Of a DNA stretch of 35,546 bases, positions 9,075 to 18,551 are shown in pieces (within the stretch, counting starts at the first letter, position 1; the number at the start of each line of letters is the position of its first letter). A program made the position numbers and the translations under genes. Source of the DNA: Sulfurovum sp. GTDB taxonomy: Bacteria; Campylobacterota; Campylobacteria; Campylobacterales; Sulfurovaceae. The notes beneath the pieces were generated by a model that did not search any database, was not told the origin of the DNA, and saw only the letters and a list, made by a program, of their open reading frames with translations. The stretch spans positions 70,806-106,351 of the forward strand of contig JALUBF010000032.1 of the NCBI GenBank assembly GCA_027045015.1, read 5' to 3'.

Positions 9075-9649
9075 TGTATATTTTAATTGAAGGCATCGAC
9101 ACTTGTGGAAAAACTACACAAATAGAACTACTTGCCAATAAGTTTAAAGATATAGTAGTGACAAAAGAACCAGGAGGTACACCATTTGGAGTTAAAGCAA
9201 GAGAGATACTCCTTAATGACTCCTTGACTTCTAATCGTGCTGAACTTCTACTCTTTTTAGCAGACCGTGCAGAGCATTATGAAGAGATACTAAAACCAAA
9301 TAGAGATAAAACACTCATCTCCGATAGAGGTTTTTTATCTGGTATAGGCTATGCTTTAGCAAATGGTGACTTTGATTTTGAAGAGCTTATACAACTCAAT
9401 AGATTTGCACTATCTGGATATTTTCCAGATAAAATCATCTTATTTGTAACTACTATGGAGACCCTACAGAAAAGAACATCTAAAAAAGAGCTTGATAGTA
9501 TAGAGTTAAGAGGTTTAGAGTATCTTATAGATGTACAAGATAAGATGTCTGATAGTTTAGAAAAATTAGATATTGATTATCTAAAAGTAGATGCTACGCA
9601 AAGCATAGAGATAATTCATCAAAAGATAGTCAGCTATTTAGAGCTATAA
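9074..9649 (+). CDS. tmk: Thymidylate kinase
   Basis: LIEGIDTCGKTTQ, TKEPGGTPFG, DRAEHYEEIL, LISDRGFLSGIGY; overlaps the coaD stop by 1 nt. Confidence 0.95.
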   Translation: MYILIEGIDTCGKTTQIELLANKFKDIVVTKEPGGTPFGVKAREILLNDSLTSNRAELLLFLADRAEHYEEILKPNRDKTLISDRGFLSGIGYALANGDFDFEELIQLNRFALSGYFPDKIILFVTTMETLQKRTSKKELDSIELRGLEYLIDVQDKMSDSLEKLDIDYLKVDATQSIEIIHQKIVSYLEL

Positions 9650-9650
9650 T
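9645..9650 (+). promoter_or_regulatory. Candidate -10 box for hisS overlapping the tmk stop codon
   Basis: GAGCTATAATTACACCAATA; the tmk stop TAA (9647-9649) is inside TATAAT; SD CCAAGGAA before the hisS ATG. Confidence 0.45.
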
Positions 9651-9678
9651 TACACCAATATTTTCCAAGGAAACAGTT

Positions 9679-10893
9679 ATGATAAACCCATTAAGAGGTA
9701 TGAAAGACCTCACTTTTGAAGAGAGTAAACGTTTTAATTTCATTATTGACACAGCTACAACTATAGCCAAACGTTATGGATATGGATACATAGAGACACC
9801 CATACTTGAAGATACTGCACTTTTTAAACGCTCTGTTGGAGACAGCTCTGACATTGTAACTAAAGAGATGTATCAGTTTGAGGATAAAGGTGGCAATGAT
9901 GTATGTATGCGTCCTGAAGGTACTGCTGGAGTAGTTCGTAGCTTTATACACGCCAAACTTGATCGTCAGCCTATAAAACAAAAATTCTACTATTATGGAG
10001 CTATGTTTCGCTATGAAAGACCACAAAAAGGTCGTTTAAGAGAGTTTCACCAGTTTGGTTGTGAAAGTTTTGGTGAGGCATCAGTATATGAGGATTTTAC
10101 CATCATAACTATGATAAGCCAAATCTTTGAAGCTCTTGGCATAGGCTTTGATTTGAAAATAAACTCATTAGGTTGTAGTAACTGTATGCCTACATATAGA
10201 GACAATCTTGTAGGATTTCTAACAGAGATAAAAGATGAACTTTGTAGTGACTGTAATAGACGCATAGATACAAATCCTATTCGTGTACTTGATTGTAAAA
10301 ATGAGAATTGTCAAAATCTATTGAAAAATTCACCAAAACTCATAGATAACCTTTGTGATGAGTGTGACATAGACTTTAAAAAACTTACCACTCTACTTGA
10401 TAGTGCCAATATTGATTATGAAGTAGATACCAATCTAGTAAGAGGATTGGACTACTATAATAAAACTGCATTTGAGTTTGTAAGTAACAATATAGGCTCA
10501 CAATCTGCCATAGCTGGTGGTGGACGCTACGATAAACTTGTAGAGTATTTAGATGGTAAAGCTACACCTGCTGTAGGATTTGCTATAGGTATTGAACGCA
10601 TAATGGAGCTTGTAAATATGCCCAAAATTAATCGAGATGGCATCTATATGGGTGCAATGACCGATGATGCGATAGAGAAGATATTGGCACTTGCTACTAA
10701 GAAACGTAAAGATACTAAAGTAACAATAGAGTATAACTCAAAAGGATTTAAAAGCCATATGAAAGGTGTAGATAAAGCCAATGCCAGATACGCTCTACTT
10801 ATAGGAGAAGATGAACTTACCAATGGTACAATTTGGCTAAAAGATTTAGATACTAAAGAAGAAAAAATTATACCTATTGAAGATTTTCAATAG
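9679..10893 (+). CDS. hisS: Histidyl-tRNA synthetase
   Basis: RGMKDLTFEE, RPEGTAGVVR, QFGCESFG, GGGRYDKLVEYL, AVGFAIGIERIMEL. Confidence 0.97.
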   Translation: MINPLRGMKDLTFEESKRFNFIIDTATTIAKRYGYGYIETPILEDTALFKRSVGDSSDIVTKEMYQFEDKGGNDVCMRPEGTAGVVRSFIHAKLDRQPIKQKFYYYGAMFRYERPQKGRLREFHQFGCESFGEASVYEDFTIITMISQIFEALGIGFDLKINSLGCSNCMPTYRDNLVGFLTEIKDELCSDCNRRIDTNPIRVLDCKNENCQNLLKNSPKLIDNLCDECDIDFKKLTTLLDSANIDYEVDTNLVRGLDYYNKTAFEFVSNNIGSQSAIAGGGRYDKLVEYLDGKATPAVGFAIGIERIMELVNMPKINRDGIYMGAMTDDAIEKILALATKKRKDTKVTIEYNSKGFKSHMKGVDKANARYALLIGEDELTNGTIWLKDLDTKEEKIIPIEDFQ

Positions 10894-11030
10894 ATTAAAA
10901 ATTATTTATGTTACCATATAGTTATCTTTTCAAAAAAGTTTTAGATTTTTTTTGAGAAGTAGTAACTCCCTTTCCTTTATTATGTAATAATTAGATAGGT
11001 AAAAGAAATTTCATAAAAAAAGGTAGATTA

Positions 11031-12419
11031 ATGATAAGAAGACATATAACTGAACAAACTGCTATATTTTTCAGTGTTTCAAAGTGGGTCTTTTTATCTT
11101 CTATTATTGGGGTGATAATTGGTGCAACAGTTACACTCTTTTTAAAGATTTTATCTTATGGTGATGTAAGTCGCTCTTTTATTCCTTTTAATTATTATTA
11201 CCTCCTTCCAGTAGCACTTGTTGCAAGTGTTTGGCTCACAAAAAAGTTTGCACCAACAGCAGAGGGACATGGTACAGAAAAGGTTATCTCTGCTGTACAT
11301 AAAGATGATGGGAAAATAGATGTTTCTGTTATTCCTGTTAAAACATTAACAACTGTTCTGACCATATTTGCTGGTGGTTCTGTTGGGAAAGAGGGTCCAG
11401 GGGCTCAAATAGGTGCAGGAATGGCATCTCTTATCTCTTCCCTTTTAAAGTTTAAAAAACAAGATAGAAAAAAACTAGTTATTTGTGGTATCAGTGCTGG
11501 TTTTGCAACTGTTTTTGGAACTCCAATCGCAGGAGCTATTTTTGGTGTTGAAGTGCTTATTATTGGTGTAATTATGTACGATGTTCTGCTTCCTTCTTTT
11601 ATTGCAGGATTTGCTGCGTTTACAACTGCACAATTTTTAGGAATAAAATATACCTACTATGATATGCACTTTATTCAAACTGTATCTTTAGATATGTCAT
11701 TGATTTTAAAAGTAATTTTAGCAGGATTATTTTTTGGAATTATATCTGATATTGTTATTACTATTATTTCAAAAACACACTATTTTATTAAACATATAAA
11801 AGTAAACTTATATATCAAAGCTTTTATTGGAGGCTCTATTGTTGTACTATTAGCTCTTGTATTTGGAGAACAATATTTAGGACTTGGACTTGATACCATT
11901 GGAAATGCACTTAGTCAAAACCTTGCAGATTATCAAAATATTCATTGGTATACTTTTATACTTAAAACCATATTTACCTCTCTCTCTTTAGGTGCTGGAG
12001 GAAGTGGTGGTGTAGTTACTCCTATATTTTATATTGGTGCAACAAGTGGGAACTTTTTTGGTTCTATTATTTCGCCTGAGCATACTTCTCTTTTTGCTGC
12101 GTTGGGTTTTGTTAGTGTTGTTGCAGCAACAACAAATACACCTATTGCTTCTACCATTATGGCAGTGGAACTTTTTGGTATAGATATAGCTCACTATGCA
12201 GCACTATCTGCTGTTATTAGCTTTTTGATTTCAGGGCATAGAAGTATATTCTCTTCACAAATTTTAGCTATGAAAAAGTCTGAAATGTTGAGTATGAAAA
12301 TAGGTGAAGAGGTGGAAAATATCAATATCTCCCTAGAAGAACACGAGATGGAGAAGATAGATAAATTCAAACAAAGACTACATAAAAAGAAAAAATTAAA
12401 AAGTAAAAAGGGTGCATAA
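11031..12419 (+). CDS. CLC-family chloride channel / H+:Cl- exchanger
   Basis: Multi-TM; GGSVGKEGPGAQIGAG, ISAGFATVFGTPIAGAIFGVEVL, SLGAGGSGGVVTPIFYIGATSGN; no CBS domain evident. Confidence 0.92.
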   Translation: MIRRHITEQTAIFFSVSKWVFLSSIIGVIIGATVTLFLKILSYGDVSRSFIPFNYYYLLPVALVASVWLTKKFAPTAEGHGTEKVISAVHKDDGKIDVSVIPVKTLTTVLTIFAGGSVGKEGPGAQIGAGMASLISSLLKFKKQDRKKLVICGISAGFATVFGTPIAGAIFGVEVLIIGVIMYDVLLPSFIAGFAAFTTAQFLGIKYTYYDMHFIQTVSLDMSLILKVILAGLFFGIISDIVITIISKTHYFIKHIKVNLYIKAFIGGSIVVLLALVFGEQYLGLGLDTIGNALSQNLADYQNIHWYTFILKTIFTSLSLGAGGSGGVVTPIFYIGATSGNFFGSIISPEHTSLFAALGFVSVVAATTNTPIASTIMAVELFGIDIAHYAALSAVISFLISGHRSIFSSQILAMKKSEMLSMKIGEEVENINISLEEHEMEKIDKFKQRLHKKKKLKSKKGA

Positions 12420-12442
12420 GACCCTAAATAAAGCGATAAAAT

Positions 12443-13027
12443 CTACAACCAATCCAATAAATCACTACTAAGTTGTTTAACAATCTTATTGGTAGCATAT
12501 GCATAACCTTTTGCATTTGTAGTTGATGTAGCTTCTTTATAATTAAAGATTTTACTTTTTACAAGCTCTCCTGTATCTGAATTGATAAGAGTAAATTGTA
12601 AAGATATAACTGCATACGATTTTTCTCCTCGTACTTGATGTTCAAAAGTAAAGATATTTGTCTCTAAACGATAATCTCCTTTTAAAGTACTATTCTCAGA
12701 TAAAACTGCTTTAAAGATATGACTATTTTGAAGTAACTCAATCATAGTTCCTTGTAGAAGTTTAGCCACATTGTTTGACCACTGTGAATTTAGATAAGTT
12801 CCCAAATTATTTTTACTATATGAAAAGTTCATCTTTTGACTTATATCTTCTAACTGACTATATGGAAAAGCTATTTTTATAACTTTATCTTTATATCGTT
12901 TTTTAGATATTGTTACTACTTTAGGCACTTCAATACTATATATATTTATACTTGGTGCTTTAGTACAACCTACTAATATAATTACAACTATAGATGTTAC
13001 TACAATATATCCATTAACTTTTACCAT
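12443..13027 (-). CDS. ABC-type transport auxiliary lipoprotein (Mla/MCE-associated)
   Basis: The track ORF starts at 13093, but MVKVNGYIVVTSIVVIILVGC (start 13027) is a typical lipoprotein signal with an SD-like AGGAGAG upstream. The longer start would overlap mlaD. Confidence 0.8.
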   Translation of the reverse strand: MVKVNGYIVVTSIVVIILVGCTKAPSINIYSIEVPKVVTISKKRYKDKVIKIAFPYSQLEDISQKMNFSYSKNNLGTYLNSQWSNNVAKLLQGTMIELLQNSHIFKAVLSENSTLKGDYRLETNIFTFEHQVRGEKSYAVISLQFTLINSDTGELVKSKIFNYKEATSTTNAKGYAYATNKIVKQLSSDLLDWL

Positions 13028-13028
13028 T

Positions 13029-13940
13029 TTACTCTCCTGGTCCTCTTCTTGGTTTTCTTGATTTAAAAAGTAAACTATTTGGATTATTTGCAAATTCTCG
13101 TGAAAGAGAAGTTAAATTTTCTATAAGTATCTGTGTATTTACTAAAGTTGGTTCAAGTATTCTTTTCATATCATAATCACCACGATCTAAACTCTTTTCA
13201 AATTTTAGAGTTACACGGTTAAAGTTTTTACTTGTTTGCATAAGTTTATTTATAGTAGGAATAGTTACATCTTTTATCTTGGAAAAATCTTTTTGGGTAC
13301 GTGATATACTGCTTGAGGTATCTGACATATTCTTACGAAGTGATGATAAAGTAGTATTAAATTCATCTTCTAAAACCATAGCTTTTTTTGTCATATTTTC
13401 AATATTAATAAGTATATAATTAAAAGTTTCTATATTTTTATCTGATAATAGTTTTTCACTTTGAGATAAAAAATTATTCAATTTTTGAGTAGTTTTAGTT
13501 ATATCATTTCTAAAGTTAGTAACAAATGATGGTTTAGTTGAGATAAGAGGGATATAACTATCTGTAGGTTTTAAAGTTTTAGCTCCATTTGAACCTCCAG
13601 CAATCTCAATAGAGAGTAGTCCTGTTACTCCCATCATATTGGTGGTAGCAAACATATCTTCTTTTATAACTACACTCTTTTTTATCTTTAGATATATATC
13701 TGTTATCTCTATATTTTTAGGGTCAATCTCTATTTTAGATACATGACCAATATCTAATCCACGAAGTTTTACACTTGAATCTTTAGACAATCCAGATACA
13801 GACTCTTTCATCTCTATTTTATATGTAGCATAGGTATCTTTCAAGCCATATTTTGCAAGCCAAAATCCAAAAAATACAACTCCTGCACCAAAAAGAAGTA
13901 CAAAAAGACCCACTATCGTATAATTTACTCTGCTATACAT
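13029..13940 (-). CDS. mlaD: MlaD/MCE-family substrate-binding protein
   Basis: N-terminal TM then MCE domain: GLSKDSSVKLRGLDIGHVSKIEIDPKNIEI...; coiled-coil-like tail. Confidence 0.88.
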   Translation of the reverse strand: MYSRVNYTIVGLFVLLFGAGVVFFGFWLAKYGLKDTYATYKIEMKESVSGLSKDSSVKLRGLDIGHVSKIEIDPKNIEITDIYLKIKKSVVIKEDMFATTNMMGVTGLLSIEIAGGSNGAKTLKPTDSYIPLISTKPSFVTNFRNDITKTTQKLNNFLSQSEKLLSDKNIETFNYILINIENMTKKAMVLEDEFNTTLSSLRKNMSDTSSSISRTQKDFSKIKDVTIPTINKLMQTSKNFNRVTLKFEKSLDRGDYDMKRILEPTLVNTQILIENLTSLSREFANNPNSLLFKSRKPRRGPGE

Positions 13941-14706
13941 CTTTTATCTTCTCCTTAAATCTCTCTTTTGTATATTCATTCTTAAAGAATAGCTCAACAA
14001 ATGGATGTTGAGATTGTAACACATTTTTTAAAGTTCCCTCGGCTACTACGTGCTTATCTGCTAAAACTGCCATACGATCAACTATACCAAAAATACTATC
14101 AAGGTCATGAGTAATCATAACAACTGTTATACCAAGTAAATTACGCAAATCAACTATAAGCTTATCAAAATTACGAGCCCCTATGGGGTCAAGTCCTGAT
14201 GTTGGTTCATCTAAAAATAGTAGATGAGGATCCATAGCTAAAGCACGAGCTAATGATGCACGTTTTACCATACCACCACTAAGCTCTGATGGATAGAGAT
14301 TAGCAACATAAGGTTTCAATCCAACTAAAGACAACTTTGAACGAACGAGTCTATCTCTCATACTCTTTGAAAGATTGGTATACTCTTTGAGTTGTACCTC
14401 TATATTTTCAGCTATAGTTAAAGATGAGTACAATGCTCCAAACTGAAACAATACTCCCCAATCCAAACGTAATTTTTGTGCCTCTTTATGGCTAATATTA
14501 TTAATCTCTCTTCCAAGTACACTTATATTTCCAGCATTTGGTCTTAAAAGCATTATTATCTCTTTCATCAATACTGATTTACCAGAGCCACTCTCTCCCA
14601 AGATAGCATATATCTCATTTTTATTTACGTGTAGATTTATACCATCATGTATAGTTCTATCTTCAAAACGAGTAACGATACCATCTACTTTTATAACAGG
14701 TTTCAT
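13933..14706 (-). CDS. mlaF: MlaF-like ABC transporter ATP-binding protein
   Basis: ILGESGSGKSVLMKEI, LSGGMVKRASLARALAMDPHLLFLDEPTSGLDPIGA. Confidence 0.92.
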   Translation of the reverse strand: MKPVIKVDGIVTRFEDRTIHDGINLHVNKNEIYAILGESGSGKSVLMKEIIMLLRPNAGNISVLGREINNISHKEAQKLRLDWGVLFQFGALYSSLTIAENIEVQLKEYTNLSKSMRDRLVRSKLSLVGLKPYVANLYPSELSGGMVKRASLARALAMDPHLLFLDEPTSGLDPIGARNFDKLIVDLRNLLGITVVMITHDLDSIFGIVDRMAVLADKHVVAEGTLKNVLQSQHPFVELFFKNEYTKERFKEKIKDV

Positions 14707-15806
14707 AATCCAAACTCCGTATATATAACTGAAAAAAGTGCATCAAAAGCTATAACTAAAAATATGGAGTTGACTACTGAAGATGTAGTATGAAGACCTA
14801 TACTCTCAGTATTATCAGAGACTTGAAAACCTCTAAAACAACCAATAGAAGCTATAACAAATGCAAATATTGGACCTTTTATCATACCTAAAATATATTC
14901 TTTTACATCAAGTACTTCATATAACCTATCTATAAATTGTGTCATAGAGATACCAAGTTGCATTTTAGAAGCAACCATACCACCTAAGATGCCTACAATA
15001 TCTGAAAAAAAGATAAGTAGTGGTAAAGCAACCATAAGAGCAATGACTCTTGGTAATACTAAAAAAGCATAAGGGTCAAAACCCATAGTACGCATAGCCG
15101 ATATCTCTTCTGTAATCTTCATAGCTCCTATCTCAGCTGTATAAGCCGAACCACTACGCCCTGCTATGACAATAGCTGTTATCATAGGTCCTAACTCTCT
15201 AGTGATAGATATACCAACTGTATCTACTATGAAAATATCTGCTCCAAATTTTGCTAATTCAACCGAACCTTGATATGCTATAACCATACCTACAAGGAAT
15301 GATGTAAGACCTATGATAATAAGTGCATTTAAACCTGATTTATGTATATGATAAACTATCTCTTTTATGCGAAAATCTTTAGGGTGTATAAATATATTGA
15401 GAAATGTCAAAAACAGATGTCCTAAAAAGTTAATAAAATCAAAAATATCAAAAATAACCTCATACGCTTTTTTACCAATTTTTTCAAAAATAGACTCTTT
15501 TTTATACTCTGTTTTTATCTCTAAATCTTTAGATATAAGTCGATACATCTCCTTTTGTTTGGGAGTATATCCTACAACTTCTACTTCAACTCTCTTTTGG
15601 AATGCTCTGTAGTACTCTATAAATAAAACTACACCAGAAGAATCAAAAGATGACACATTAGATAAATCCCATACTATTTTTTTATCGTAACTTATCTTGG
15701 TAATTTTTTCTTCTATCTGACGTACAGTAGCAAGTGTCCATTCTCCTTGTGAAATAAGCTTAATATAATCATGATACTCTTCATAGATAAAATATATATT
15801 ATTCAT
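14703..15806 (-). CDS. mlaE: STAS domain-MlaE permease fusion
   Basis: N-terminal STAS-like VWDLSNVSSFDSSGVVLFIEYYRAF, then MlaE permease (ISITRELGPMITAIVIAGRSGSAYTAEIGAMKITEEISAMRTMGFDP). Confidence 0.92.
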   Translation of the reverse strand: MNNIYFIYEEYHDYIKLISQGEWTLATVRQIEEKITKISYDKKIVWDLSNVSSFDSSGVVLFIEYYRAFQKRVEVEVVGYTPKQKEMYRLISKDLEIKTEYKKESIFEKIGKKAYEVIFDIFDFINFLGHLFLTFLNIFIHPKDFRIKEIVYHIHKSGLNALIIIGLTSFLVGMVIAYQGSVELAKFGADIFIVDTVGISITRELGPMITAIVIAGRSGSAYTAEIGAMKITEEISAMRTMGFDPYAFLVLPRVIALMVALPLLIFFSDIVGILGGMVASKMQLGISMTQFIDRLYEVLDVKEYILGMIKGPIFAFVIASIGCFRGFQVSDNTESIGLHTTSSVVNSIFLVIAFDALFSVIYTEFGL

Positions 15807-15812
15807 ATAACT

Positions 15813-15818
15813 ATTATA
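15813..15818 (-). promoter_or_regulatory. Candidate -10 box (TATAAT) 6 nt upstream of the mlaE ATG
   Basis: Reverse strand: ACCTATAAT-AGTTAT-ATG; no SD between. Confidence 0.4.
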
Positions 15819-15841
15819 GGTAAGATTAGATTAAGTTTTGC

Positions 15842-15847
15842 TATAAT
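15842..15847 (+). promoter_or_regulatory. Candidate -10 box for speA
   Basis: TTTTGCTATAATTTAG upstream of SD AAGGTTGG and ATG 15883. Confidence 0.5.
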
Positions 15848-15882
15848 TTAGTCTATAAATAGTAACTATATAAGGTTGGTAG

Positions 15883-17742
15883 ATGAAAAATTTTGGTTTA
15901 GATATATGGGGTGATAATAATTTCATTATAAATGATAATACTATCAATATAAATTATGCTTCTAAACCATCTTTGATACAGATTACTAAAGAGATACGAG
16001 AACAAGGGTATAAAGGTCCTCTTTTACTTCGTTTTCCTCATCTTATAAAAAAGCAAATCTCTAACCTTTTTAAAAGTTTTGAAAAGGCAAAAGAGGAGTT
16101 CAACTACAAAGGCAGTTTTCAAGCTGTATTTCCATTAAAAGTAAATCAATTTCCAAACTTTGTAGAGTCTCTTGTTGATATATCAAAAGAGTACAATTAT
16201 GGACTTGAAGCTGGTAGTAAGGCTGAACTTATTATCGCTATGAGTAAAACACCTATGGGTTTACCAATTACAGTCAATGGATTTAAAGATAAAGAGATGA
16301 TATCTCTTTGTTTTATAGCTACAAAAATGGGTCATAACATCACAATTACTATTGAGGGGCTTGGTGAACTTGAGACTATTATGCAAGTCAAAGATGAGTT
16401 AGAGATATATGAAACAACTGCTTTAGTACCTAAGATAGGTATGAGGATACGTCTTCACAGTACAGGCATAGGAACTTGGGCAAAGAGTGGTGGATACTCA
16501 TCTAAATTTGGACTAACATCAACGGAACTTCTTGAAGCCTATGATTTACTAAAATCAAACGATATGCTAAACAGTCTATGGATGATACATTTTCATATTG
16601 GCTCACAAATGTCAGATATATCTCCACTAAAAAAAGCACTTCGTGAAGCAGGAAATATATATGCAGAGCTTAAAAAACGTGGAGCTTATGCATTAGGAGC
16701 TATAAATATTGGTGGAGGGTTAGCTGTAGAGTATAGTCAACATGAAGGAAAAACAGAACGTAACTACTCACTTCAAGAGTTTGCAAATGATGTAGTATTT
16801 CTTATGCAAGAGATTGCAAAGAGTAAAGGAGTAGATGAACCTGATATATTTACAGAATCTGGTAGATATATATCGGCATCTCATTCAGTATTGATTGCTC
16901 CTGTACTAGAGCTATTTAGCCAAGAATATAATGAAAAAGGATTACGTCTAAAAGATAAAAATCCACCTCTTATTGAGGAGCTAAATGACCTTTATAGTTC
17001 TATTTGTCCTAAACACGCACACGAATATTTACACGATGCACTTGACCATATGGAGAGCCTCTTTACGCTATTTGACTTAGGATATATAGACCTTGAAGAT
17101 CGCTCAAATGCAGAGATATTGGTAAATCTTATCATAAAAAAAGCCATTTTTCTACTTAGCGATGAAGATACAGATGAACTAAAAAGAATACAAGAGAGGA
17201 TACAGGAGAGATATTTGGTAAACTTTTCAGCTTTTCAATCTCTTCCAGATTTTTGGGGATTGGCACAACATTTTCCCATAATGCCATTAGACAAGCTAGA
17301 TGAAAAACCAACAAACCCTGCAACTATCTGGGATATAACTTGTGATAGTGATGGAGAGATAGAGTTTAACAACCAACTACCTATATATTTACATAACATA
17401 GAGATAGATAAAGATGAATACTTTTTGGCATTTTTTCTTACAGGAGCATATCAAGAGGTTCTAGGTATGAAACACAATCTATTTACTCACCCTACAGAAG
17501 CAGTTATAGAGTTCAATGACAATCAAGAGTACTCTATAAAAAACATTATAGAAGCTCAAAATCTCATAGATGTTCTTGATGACCTTGATTATGATACCCA
17601 TAAAATCAATAAAGCTTTAAAAGAGCAAATAGAAAACTCATCTTTCATAAAAAGTGACGAAAAAAAAGCTCTTTTAGATAAACTTTATCTATATTTAAGT
17701 GAAAATAGCTATCTTAAGACTATTCAAGCTATTGAGAGATAA
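15883..17742 (+). CDS. speA: Biosynthetic arginine decarboxylase
   Basis: AVFPLKVNQFPNFVESL, GLEAGSKAEL, KFGLTSTELLEAYDLL, HFHIGSQMSDI, INIGGGLAVEYS, ESGRYISASHSVLI. Confidence 0.96.
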   Translation: MKNFGLDIWGDNNFIINDNTININYASKPSLIQITKEIREQGYKGPLLLRFPHLIKKQISNLFKSFEKAKEEFNYKGSFQAVFPLKVNQFPNFVESLVDISKEYNYGLEAGSKAELIIAMSKTPMGLPITVNGFKDKEMISLCFIATKMGHNITITIEGLGELETIMQVKDELEIYETTALVPKIGMRIRLHSTGIGTWAKSGGYSSKFGLTSTELLEAYDLLKSNDMLNSLWMIHFHIGSQMSDISPLKKALREAGNIYAELKKRGAYALGAINIGGGLAVEYSQHEGKTERNYSLQEFANDVVFLMQEIAKSKGVDEPDIFTESGRYISASHSVLIAPVLELFSQEYNEKGLRLKDKNPPLIEELNDLYSSICPKHAHEYLHDALDHMESLFTLFDLGYIDLEDRSNAEILVNLIIKKAIFLLSDEDTDELKRIQERIQERYLVNFSAFQSLPDFWGLAQHFPIMPLDKLDEKPTNPATIWDITCDSDGEIEFNNQLPIYLHNIEIDKDEYFLAFFLTGAYQEVLGMKHNLFTHPTEAVIEFNDNQEYSIKNIIEAQNLIDVLDDLDYDTHKINKALKEQIENSSFIKSDEKKALLDKLYLYLSENSYLKTIQAIER

Positions 17743-17760
17743 TAATAAAAAGAGAATAAT

Positions 17761-18465
17761 ATGATAGAGATGTTTAAACTAATAAAAGAAGACTTTTCAA
17801 ATGTAAAGAAAAATGACCCTGCTCTACACTCTACTTTTGAGCTTTTTTTTAACTACCCAGGGTTATGGGCAATGCTATTTTACAGGATATCGCATAGCAT
17901 ATATAAAAAGGGTTTTCGTTTTTTACCTAGATTTATATCGGCAGTAGGACAATTTTTAACTACTATAGATATTCACCCTGCTTCACAAATTGGAAGAAGA
18001 GTATTTATAGACCATGGTTCTGGAGTTGTTATAGGTGAGACTGTTATCATAGGTAATGATGTACTTATATACCAACAGGTAACTTTAGGTGGTGTTAGCA
18101 CATCAAAAGGGAAAAGACACCCAACATTAGGAAACAATATAGTTATTGGAGCAGGAGCAAAGGTTCTTGGAAATATTACCATAGGTGATAACTCAAAAGT
18201 AGGTGCTAACTCTGTTGTAGTAAAAGATGTACCAGCAGACTCTACTGCTATTGGCATACCCGCACGTGTACTGAAACGAGGTTACGATAAAACTCCACTA
18301 AGCCACAATAAAATTCCTGATGTAAATAAAGAGATATTTGAGTACCTTGTTAAGCGTATAGCTGTATTGGAGGAGTCTCTTCCAGATAATAAACAAGAGT
18401 CTATTCATAAAAAGGATCATAATCTTGATGAACTTTATGAGAATTTTATCCACAGTATGGACTAA
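17761..18465 (+). CDS. cysE: Serine O-acetyltransferase
   Basis: Left-handed beta-helix hexapeptides; [42 protein letters not shown]. Confidence 0.95.
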   Translation: MIEMFKLIKEDFSNVKKNDPALHSTFELFFNYPGLWAMLFYRISHSIYKKGFRFLPRFISAVGQFLTTIDIHPASQIGRRVFIDHGSGVVIGETVIIGNDVLIYQQVTLGGVSTSKGKRHPTLGNNIVIGAGAKVLGNITIGDNSKVGANSVVVKDVPADSTAIGIPARVLKRGYDKTPLSHNKIPDVNKEIFEYLVKRIAVLEESLPDNKQESIHKKDHNLDELYENFIHSMD

Positions 18466-18513
18466 ATCTAAAAATAATAAATATCTATCAACCCCATATC
18501 AACCTATTTTAGT

Positions 18514-18519
18514 TATAAT
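18514..18519 (+). promoter_or_regulatory. Candidate -10 box for the aminotransferase gene
   Basis: TTTTAGTTATAATTTGG upstream of SD ATAAGGG and ATG 18552. Confidence 0.5.
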
Positions 18520-18551
18520 TTGGACTACAAATTAATACTATAAGGGTTTTC

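Noticed and set aside
9691-10265. Reverse ORFs opposite hisS
   Set aside because: Shadow ORFs of a conserved tRNA synthetase.
10186-10375. Cys-rich insertion in HisRS (CSNC, CSDC, CKNENC, CDEC)
   Set aside because: This Cys pattern is known in many bacterial HisRS proteins; not novel.
10925-10960. A/T inverted repeat TCAAAAAA...TTTTTTTTGA after hisS
   Set aside because: Pure A:T pairing in an AT-rich spacer; too weak to call a terminator confidently.
12409-12424. GGGT...ACCC hairpin after the CLC gene
   Set aside because: Only 4 bp stem; not distinguishable from chance.
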